Assembly: GCA_041392845.1 (NCBI GenBank)
Contig: JAWKLG010000005.1
Coordinates: forward strand, 62,001 to 126,000
Source of the DNA: JAGQWW01 sp041392845
Lineage (GTDB): Bacteria > Bacteroidota > Bacteroidia > Chitinophagales > Saprospiraceae
Direction: 5' to 3'
DNA: 64,000 nucleotides
In this document: positions 40,362 through 47,137 of the stretch, one piece after another
How positions within the stretch are numbered: position 1 is the first letter of the stretch
Layout of the letters: every line of letters begins with the position of its first letter
The notes under the pieces: generated by a model
The model's database searches: none
Seen by the model: only the letters and a program-made list of their open reading frames with translations
What the model was told of the DNA's origin: nothing
Translations under genes and position numbers: made by a program

Positions 40362-42376
40362 ATGAATGCATGATTTTAAGTTAAATCAACACTTTGGAGG
40401 TAAAGTAAGTGAAAGGAAGAAGACCTAATAAAATTGGTTAAGGGTAATGCTATTGTCCCAACTTATGTGCTGGAATATCTTTTAGGTCAGTATTGTGCGA
40501 CTGATGATGAGGACACCATATCCGCCGGTGTAGAAACTGTAAGGAGTATCATATCTAAACACTTTGTTCATAGGGATGAGTCTCAGATTATTAAATCCAC
40601 TATTAGAGAAAAAGGTTCTCATCGAATCATTGATAAGGTATCCGTTCGGTTGAATGAAAACCTTGATAGGTATGAAGCATCATTTGCCAATCTTGGTTTA
40701 AAGAATGTAGTAATCGATGACTCAATTATAAAGCGACACCAAAAGCTACTTTCCGAAGGAGTCTGGTGTATTACCGTCATCGGTTATTTATCATCTGATG
40801 AAAGAGATAAAAAGCCCTGGTTAATTGAAAGTTTAAAGCCCATTCAAATCAGCGGAGTTGACCTGGAGGAATATAAAAATCTTCGAGGTGAATTTTCCAA
40901 AGATGAGTGGTTGGATATCTTGATGCAGACCATAGGATTAAACCCAGATGAATTTACCTTTCGTTCAAAATTGATACAACTTATCCGACTGGTACCGTTT
41001 GCAGAAAACAACTATAACCTCATTGAGCTGGGACCGAAAGGAACCGGGAAGTCCCATGTTTTTTCAGAATTATCACCGCATGGAATTCTCCTTTCAGGTG
41101 GAGAGGTGACTAAAGCAAAGTTATTTGTCAATAATAGTTCAGGGGATATTGGACTGGTTGGTTATTGGGATGTTGTAGCTTATGATGAATTCGCTGGGAA
41201 GTCCAAGCGTGTTGATAAAGGCTTGGTTGACATCATGAAGAATTATATGGCCAATAAATCATTTTCCAGAGGTACCCAAGTTTATGGAGCATCTGCAAGT
41301 ATGACATTCGTTGGAAATACTGACCATTCTGTACCATACATGCTTAAACACAGTAACCTTTTTGAAGCATTACCCTCACAATATTACGACACTGCATTCC
41401 TGGATAGGATTCATGCCTATCTTCCAGGATGGGAAGTTCAAAAACTGAGGAATGAGATGTTTACAGATGGCTATGGATTTATTGTGGATTACCTGGCAGA
41501 GGTATTGAAGGAACTACGGAAGGAAGACCATATGCACGATTATAAGCAGTTTTTTGACCTTTCTGACTCCATAACCACAAGAGATAAGGATTCAATCTCA
41601 AAAACGTTCTCAGGGCTTTTAAAGGTAATTTATCCAAATGGCAAATACTCCGAGGAAGAAGCACAAGAGTTACTTGATTTTGCCATCGAGTGTAGAAAAC
41701 GAGTAAAGCTCCAATTGACAAAAATGGACGAGACCTTTGAAGAGGTTGACTTTAGTTACATCGTCAATTCAACTGGCGAAAAAAGGTCAATTGATACGCT
41801 GGAGATTTTGGAACACACCAACGCTGAAGTTTCAGATTCTCTACATGTTTCTGAACCTGTTGTTCAGAATGCAGAACCAAAACCAATCAAACGAAAAGAA
41901 GGTCAGGTTATAATTAGAGACAACCAAACCGGAATCTCTTACAATCAACTGTTCGGAGATTATTTAGAAGGAGCGAGTGACATCACCCTGATTGACCCAT
42001 ACATCCGGCTGCCATATCAACTAAGGAATTTTATGGAATTTGCCCAACTTGTATCCCTTCGAAAAACAGCAGGATGCTGAGATAAAACTCCACCTTGTTA
42101 CCAGTAACAATGAAGACTACATAGAAAACGCTCGTGAGTCCTTCAAACAAATCACAGAAACATTGGAACCACCTGGGCATAATATTATTCTCTTATGAAT
42201 TTAATGAAAACATCCATGACCGTTCTATCAATCTAGACAATGGCTGGAAAATTATTCTTGGGCGAGGTTTAGACATCTTTTCAAAAAACAGGCGGCTGGT
42301 TTGACATCGCTGGAGATATGCAATGTGAACTAGAAGACAATGCAAAAGGTGTGAGATTACGTTTGTGAAGGTGTAG
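40362..42376 (+). pseudogene. brxL: BrxL, Lon-like AAA+ BREX protein, frameshifted at both ends
   Basis: The start (ATG 40362) runs into stops within a few codons. The expected N-terminus 'DFKLNQHFGGKV' and 'EEDLIKLVKGNAIVPTY' are in different frames. The main part (40434-42080) is open and contains Walker A 'ELGPKGTGKSHVF' (about 41033) and Walker B-like 'VVAYDEFAG'. After 42050 the frame shifts to 'DAEIKLHLVTSNNEDYIENA', again to 'SYEFNENIHDRSINLDNGWK', and a last time to 'CEITFVKV' with a stop at 42374-42376. BrxL ends the canonical operon and is a DNA-binding AAA+ factor needed for defence. The ATPase core could still be made alone. Confidence 0.9.
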
Positions 42377-42387
42377 CTTCTTCGGAA

Positions 42388-43225
42388 TTATTCTCTTCTT
42401 CCGAAATCCCGTAAGCAAATATTATTTAATACATTCCTCTTTTGCGCTACTGTTTCCTTTTCTGAATTCTTTATCATCCACGGTATGACTTTTGAATCAT
42501 CTTCTAATGCTTTATTCAATATTCCAATTATTCGTTCTTTCAACTTTAGGTTTATTTATCAATGCTTTGATTTCCCTCCCCAAAACTATCATTGCAACAT
42601 CGTCATTTTTCTCTTTCATCATCACGCAAAGGTCATTATGCTTTTCCCAAATATATCCCTGTTCAATACTTGGATAGTGTTTGCAAATTGAATCTATATC
42701 TTCAATATCTTTTTGACGTTGGTCTGGTCTATCATCGTATGCAATCAACTTTAAAACGACCACTCCTGTTATTAGCAAGACATATAGGTTTCTTCACCTA
42801 TTTTAACTTCAAAGGCTCCTTTTTCAAAAACTTCTTTGAAGCCATCTAATTTGATTTTCGTTAGACCTGTTCCCTCTATTTCGACTTTATTATCCCTTTT
42901 CAATCTCCCCGAATGGCAATAAGTCAACCTGTATCCCCTCGGATGTAATTAAACAAAAAGCATTTCCTTTTTTAGGTTGATAATTGTAATCCTCAATTAG
43001 CTTATTTCGAAGTTCATTATAAGTTTCTTCGTCTGGTACACAGACGCCAAAATCAAGGTCCTTTGTACCAGTTGCATTTTCCTTATTTGCTGCGAGCCAA
43101 ATGTTTCTAGCGATTGCACCCACGATGAAAAAATTTATTCCAAGAATATTACACGCTTCGCTAATTTCTTGTAGAGGTGTCTTTAAGCCTTCTACTTTTA
43201 ATAAATCATAGTTTGTTGTTAACAT
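42388..43225 (-). pseudogene. AbiEii-type nucleotidyltransferase toxin, frameshifted
   Basis: The first part (43225-42890) is open: 'NFFIVGAIARNIWLAA' and 'GTKDLDFGVCVPD', the G-x and D-x-D region of a nucleotidyltransferase, and 'GIQVDLLPFGEIE'. It shifts near 42895 ('NKVEIEGTGLTKIKL'), near 42790 ('YDDRPDQRQKDIEDI') and near 42515 ('NKALEDDSKVIPWMIKN') before a stop at 42388. AbiEii toxins transfer nucleotides and cause abortive infection. Its ATG overlaps the end of the upstream partner by 20 bp, the usual AbiE arrangement. Confidence 0.78.
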
Positions 43226-44220
43226 AATCCTTGTAAATTATTTTTGCTGTTTCTACATATCTAGAATTGGTATTCTCTATCAAATCTGCGCGTATACCAA
43301 AAATGGATGAATATTATTATTGTTACAGATTTCTGATTTCTTTTCATCTTTCTCTTCCAAAATTGCTTCGACCTCGACTTCGCCGTTTTTATTTGGGATT
43401 AATTTCAATTTTTCATTACTTCTGAAAATTCATTATCCGTATAAAGCATCCATGTGTCTGCAATAAGATAATCGGTTAGGATTTCCGCTGCTGCTGCTCC
43501 ACCCAGCAGGTTTCATTTGGTAACTCCTTTTTTGACCAGCTTGACCTTTCTGCTCAACCAATTGTATCGCCTTTTTTCTAGCTTGGGTTTCAATGCACTG
43601 TTGTATTCCGTCACCCCATCTTTGAAATAACTTTTCTCTATCAACAAGCTTGTATTCCTTTTTGTCTACCTTTATTATGAATTTATCATTTAATAAGCCT
43701 TCTATTGTCTTTCTACTGTACGAATTGTAACAGTTGCTCTTTCTCCAATAAACCGATAGGGATAGTTTAAAAACTCTGGATTGATTAGAAATTGAAATAC
43801 CACCTTTAATCCAGCCGGAGTAAATGCTCTGCTTTTACTTTCTAATTCATCTAGCTGAGGTGCTTTTCCCTCTACATAGATATAAATTGAGTTTGTACTT
43901 ATGAATATATTTCCAGCTGGATCAGCATATGCAATTTGCTTCTCCTTTAGGATTTCTTTCGCCTTTGGTGTTATATAATTTGCTATTACAATCAGTGTAT
44001 CAATTTCTTTCTTTAAATCTATTAGCTTCGGCACCTGTGCAGGAACTATCTTCGACTTTACATCTGCCTTCAATTTGACCTTCTGACTACCGGTTTCGAT
44101 TTTAATTATTGCGTCATATAATTTATCTTTAGATGACTCATTGGCATCCACAACGCTGCACAAAATATTTTGCAGTTTGTTGATTTTTGATATTACCTTA
44201 TTTAATATCTCCTTTTTCAT
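43206..44220 (-). pseudogene. AbiEi-type antitoxin/transcription regulator, frameshifted
   Basis: The start is taken as the ATG at 44218-44220 ('MKKEILNKV'); the longer frame would run through the operator-like repeats. The open part to 43702 contains 'NYITPKAKEILKEKQIAYAD' and 'GNIFISTNSIYIYVEGK', typical of AbiEi-family antitoxins, which are winged-helix repressors of their own operon. From 43702 the frame breaks ('EGLLNDKFIIKVDKKEYKLV', then 'AAAAEILTDYLIADTWMLYT', then 'KLIPNKNGEVEVEAILEE'), ending 'VETAKIIYKDYVNNKL' at 43206. At least three indels. Confidence 0.75.
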
Positions 44221-44275
44221 GTATACAAAGTTACGTTGTATACTCCGAATATACAAATAAAAAAAGTATACAAAT
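44221..44275 (-). promoter_or_regulatory. Operator/promoter repeats of the AbiE pair
   Basis: Three copies of TATACAAA (about 44222, 44250 and 44267) plus GTATAC palindromes lie directly upstream of the antitoxin ATG. Repeats of this kind next to an autoregulated antitoxin gene are probable repressor sites; promoter elements must overlap them. Confidence 0.5.
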
Positions 44276-44446
44276 AAATGGACTGGATTTATTACACCAG
44301 GAAATTCAGTATCTTTGAGAATGACGGAGCCAAGGAGTTAAAATCAGAGGAAAATGGGCAGGATTGGTCAATTTTGTCCCCCATTCAGTCCCCGCAAAAA
44401 TGGAATAAAGGTTTAAAATATTGATTTTAAAGAATTTACGAAGAAA

Positions 44447-44470
44447 GGTTCGAATCCGCTACCGACCTCT
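44447..44470 (+). repeat. attR: 24-bp copy of tRNA-Cys 3' end
   Basis: Exact copy of 23711-23734 (from GGTTCGAATC to CCGACCTCT). It marks the right boundary of the island. Confidence 0.92.
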
Positions 44471-44501
44471 AAAAGGAGTCCAATTTGGGTCCCTTTTTTT
44501 G
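44471..44501 (+). terminator. Original tRNA-Cys terminator, displaced by the island
   Basis: Directly after attR, AAAAGGAGTCC and GGGTCCCTTTTTTT form an imperfect hairpin with a T-run, as is usual behind a tRNA gene. Its place at the right end fits integration into the tRNA 3' end. Confidence 0.5.
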
Positions 44502-44736
44502 TTTGTGGGGGTATGCAAAATAAAATTGTGCAGAAGCCATCGCCTTGATGTATTCTTTCTATGGAACCTGTAAAGCCAGATGATTAAACCTTATGGATTG
44601 GCAGGAAACTACCCTGGGAAAAATTAATGAAACGAAAACAACAGGGCGACATAGTTTATTTCCAAGTTATGAGGCATTACAAATAAACTGAAAGCTCATA
44701 GAACGGGGTTGGTCGGACGGATACATTTAACACTTA
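44502..44736. other. Intergenic, possible gene remnants
   Basis: About 235 bp between the island and the anti-sigma-like gene. Short open stretches with frame changes are present (for example around 44590-44690) but nothing I can name. Confidence 0.3.
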
Positions 44737-44799
44737 CTTCATGCCCCTTCATTCCTTCATGTTTCAAAAATCATTCAACCCTTCAAAATTCAACTATTG
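44737..44799. repeat. Dispersed intergenic repeat, single copy
   Basis: A unit of the form CTTCATnCCnCTTCATnnCTTCATGTTT followed by CATTCAACC-CTTCAAAATTCAAC. It matches the units on both sides of recA (50670, 50847, 51037, 51226, 52774, 52890). It abuts the stop codon of the 44794-45549 gene. Confidence 0.8.
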
Positions 44800-45549
44800 C
44801 TTACCACCCAGTCGATCCAACAACTTTTTTGCTTGCTGCTGATATTCTGATTCCGCATTATCAGTCACTGAAGTTAACAAAGGAAGGGCTTCCGTTTTTT
44901 TTCCCGATTTCAAAAGTGCAAGTGCCTGATACCATTGTGCATCGTCGGTGAAGTATGGATCCTTCTTTTGGGCTACAGCCTCAAGCTCCTGAATTCCTTT
45001 GTCGGTTGCCTTCGTTTCTAATAATGCGATGGCATGGATCAGTTGGAATTGGATATTCTCTTCCAGTATTGAAGAATGTTCATTTATACCTTCAATCACC
45101 GCAGGATAATCTTTTTGAAGGTAGGCATTCAGTATCTCGGCAGATGCAGTTTCAGAGGTATTGTCACGTGTGCTAAGTCCGATGGGAGTAAATGGCTTGT
45201 AATAAGCCGCATAAATTGCATCAGGACTTTCTGCAGATGCTGAATCATTTTGCAAAACCCACCAGGCCAGTCCTGCCATAATTAGCCCGATAATGAGGTA
45301 AAGCCACCAGAATGGATTTTTGGACTTTTCTTTTTTGTGCATCGTTTCTGCCTCAATTTTTTGCAGGCGTTTTTTGAGTTGAGCAGCGCCATAGCTGACG
45401 ACGATGCCTTTCAGCCTGGCTTGGGTTTCTGTTTCTTGTCTTAGCATTTCATTGGTTTTGAGAGAAGCTTCAAAAGCTTCTTTTTCGGCCGGGGTAAGCC
45501 TTCCAGTTAGAAAATTGTCTATTAAATCGTGATTATCTTGACCTTCCAT
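44794..45549 (-). CDS. Anti-sigma-factor-like membrane protein with TPR-like C-terminus
   Basis: A 251-residue protein. Residues 1-45 resemble the short zinc-less anti-sigma N-terminus of Bacteroidota ('DLIDNFLTGRLTPAEKEAFE'). There is one transmembrane helix at about residues 82-100 ('WWLYLIIGLIMAGLAWWVL'), then a periplasmic region (about 130-250) with tetratricopeptide-like helices ('FQLIHAIALLETKATDKGI', 'AQWYQALALLKSGKKTEAL'). It lies 18 bp downstream of the ECF sigma gene on the same strand and is its likely regulator. Confidence 0.78.
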   Translation of the reverse strand: MEGQDNHDLIDNFLTGRLTPAEKEAFEASLKTNEMLRQETETQARLKGIVVSYGAAQLKKRLQKIEAETMHKKEKSKNPFWWLYLIIGLIMAGLAWWVLQNDSASAESPDAIYAAYYKPFTPIGLSTRDNTSETASAEILNAYLQKDYPAVIEGINEHSSILEENIQFQLIHAIALLETKATDKGIQELEAVAQKKDPYFTDDAQWYQALALLKSGKKTEALPLLTSVTDNAESEYQQQAKKLLDRLGGKQ

Positions 45550-45567
45550 TGAATTTCATTTCGGATG

Positions 45568-46146
45568 TTATCTATTAGTACCAAAAATGTTTAAAAAGTC
45601 ACCCGCCAGCTCCTTTAATTTTTTCAAACAGCGTGATTTTTTGTTTTTGGTAACGGATTCACTCTTTATTTTCAGCTTATTGGTAATCTCTTTGATTGAT
45701 TTTCCATCAAAATAAAATTGAACAAGAATGGATTTACATTCCTCTTCTAATGAATCAAGCAAACCGTGAATGCTATCATACTTTTCTTTTTCTTCCAGTA
45801 CTTCAATATGGGATTCAGTCAATGTAATTGAATTGTGATTCTCCTTCAGTTGAAATTCCGGCTTTTTCTTCCGCTGCTTCTTTAACCATACATTTTTAGC
45901 AACTGCATATACATAGGTTTTTAGACCGCAATTAATTTCATAGCCCGGTTTATTAAAATTATGATAAACGGCAACCATGGTTTCCTGGAATACATCAGAA
46001 GCATCCATCCCGGAGCCAAAATTATTTTCTACCATAGTTTTTATGGCTTTAAAACTATGTTCATACAAATGTTTGAATGCCACATCCTGTTTTGCGACAT
46101 CCCCACTTTTAAGTAATTCTATTAGCTCACCATCTATTTTTGCCAT
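45568..46146 (-). CDS. ECF-type RNA polymerase sigma factor
   Basis: A 192-residue sigma-70 family factor. Region 2 is at about residues 20-95 ('ASDVFQETMVAVYHNF', 'KTYVYAVAKNVWLKKQRKK'). Region 4 is at about 125-180 ('SLEEECKSILVQFYFDGKSIKEI' and 'SESVTKNKKSRCLKKL'). It heads the sigma/anti-sigma pair and is divergent from the AT-rich secreted-protein/CHAT pair 124 bp away, making that pair a likely target (inference). Confidence 0.9.
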   Translation of the reverse strand: MAKIDGELIELLKSGDVAKQDVAFKHLYEHSFKAIKTMVENNFGSGMDASDVFQETMVAVYHNFNKPGYEINCGLKTYVYAVAKNVWLKKQRKKKPEFQLKENHNSITLTESHIEVLEEKEKYDSIHGLLDSLEEECKSILVQFYFDGKSIKEITNKLKIKSESVTKNKKSRCLKKLKELAGDFLNIFGTNR

Positions 46147-46225
46147 TTTTTATAACAGGAGTTATGGAATTATGTAAAAATTAATTTTCTTGTAAGACAA
46201 AGAAAAAAAAATTTATAAAAACTGA

Positions 46226-46247
46226 TACCTTTTTTCAAAAAATGGTA
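46226..46247. promoter_or_regulatory. Near-palindrome between sigma gene and CHAT operon
   Basis: TACC-TTTTTT-CA-AAAAAA-T-GGTA forms a 22-bp near-perfect inverted repeat, 24 bp before the ATG of the 46271 gene. It could be a regulatory protein site or part of the promoter. Confidence 0.4.
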
Positions 46248-46270
46248 CTAAGGAATAAAAAACTAATATT

Positions 46271-47137
46271 ATGAAGAAAATTATTGTTTTGTTGCTATTA
46301 TTCCCATTTATTTTGACTGGCCAAAATGGAAACCACAAACATTTTGTTATAAATGGTGATTTTATAAATTCCAACAAGTGTAAAAATCTAGTATTTAATG
46401 GGGTTTTTAAGGTGCCTGTTAAAGTTCGAGCAACTAGTTTGGTAAGGAATAATTTGTATTTTCAATTTCCATCGAGTTTGCCTGATTTTTTTTTAAAGTT
46501 TGAGTTTACTAATCCTAGAACATCAGAAAGCTACTCAGAGATTCTAGGGCCTATAACCGATTTTTCCCAAGTTGAACCATCAATTTTTGAATCAAAAACT
46601 ATTGAATTTGATTTGACACAATTCTTGGGTGACTTTTTTTCATTAAAAAACGAAAATTGCTATGATGATCAGGACATGTTTTCTTTTCCTATGACCTTTT
46701 TATTAGTGCAATTTGATTTGAATCTTCTAAAGTATGTTCCAGTTAATTTAGCAAATCATTGCGGACCTGGAGGTGTTTTTGATCAAAATATCTTAGAAGG
46801 ATTAAATCCAGAAAATCCAAAGGTTTTAATGTTTGGAAATATATGCTGTGGGCTTTCACCTTCATTATATAATCCAAATATGATTTCACCGAAAATAAGT
46901 ACGGTTGGTAATAATTATTTAGCCAAAAATTTTGATGAGGAGGTTAGAAATGAAAATTTAAGCATTGAAACTCCTTTATATTTTTCAGTTTGTGATATTT
47001 ATAGTGGTGTTTTTGAAAAGTTTTCGAATAAAGAAGATGCCTTAAATTGGATAAATAGATCCAATAAAATTTACTTCCTAATTACATATTACAAATCTAG
47101 AATTATAAAAGAATGTATTTTGCCAAAATTTTTCTAA
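46271..47137 (+). CDS. Secreted hypothetical protein coupled to the CHAT gene
   Basis: A 288-residue protein with a signal peptide (residues 1-18, 'MKKIIVLLLLFPFILTGQ'). The mature part is rich in Asn, Lys and aromatic residues and contains several Cys ('SNKCKNLVFNG', 'NENCYDDQDMF', 'FGNICCGLSP', 'FSVCDIYSG'), perhaps forming disulfides in the periplasm. I recognise no family. Its 3' end overlaps the CHAT gene by 25 bp, so the two are translationally coupled. Both are strikingly AT-rich compared with the neighbouring genes, suggesting recent acquisition. Confidence 0.7.
   Translation: MKKIIVLLLLFPFILTGQNGNHKHFVINGDFINSNKCKNLVFNGVFKVPVKVRATSLVRNNLYFQFPSSLPDFFLKFEFTNPRTSESYSEILGPITDFSQVEPSIFESKTIEFDLTQFLGDFFSLKNENCYDDQDMFSFPMTFLLVQFDLNLLKYVPVNLANHCGPGGVFDQNILEGLNPENPKVLMFGNICCGLSPSLYNPNMISPKISTVGNNYLAKNFDEEVRNENLSIETPLYFSVCDIYSGVFEKFSNKEDALNWINRSNKIYFLITYYKSRIIKECILPKFF

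Larger units (their letters stand above)
23735..44446. mobile_element. Integrative genomic island carrying BREX and AbiE defence genes
   Basis: About 20.7 kb between the tRNA-Cys att repeats. Order of content: broken tyrosine integrase, small HTH genes, broken HTH/element protein, broken XRE regulator, type I BREX operon with two extra genes, and an AbiE toxin-antitoxin pair on the opposite strand. I find no conjugation, mobilisation or phage structural genes, so it is a defence island that must rely on other elements to move. With the integrase frameshifted it is probably now fixed in place. Most genes carry indels, in contrast to the chromosome on both sides. Confidence 0.9.

Noticed and set aside
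24000..42400. Interpreting each short open frame in the island as a separate small gene
   Set aside because: Adjacent frames join into single known proteins (BrxA, BrxB, BrxC, PglX, PglZ, BrxL, integrase) when one or two bases are added or removed, so they are fragments of broken genes.
4000..44000. Explaining all frameshifts as uniform sequencing error
   Set aside because: About 14 kb between 9 and 23.5 kb and 19 kb after 44.8 kb contain many homopolymers yet all genes are open. A locally poor assembly is still possible and is stated as an alternative.
44221..44275. TATACAAA repeats as an origin or iterons
   Set aside because: They lie directly before an autoregulated-type antitoxin start and are too few and too irregular for iterons; operator sites are simpler.
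44502..44736. Remnant of a transposase next to attR
   Set aside because: Short frames are present but no DDE or other transposase motif could be seen.
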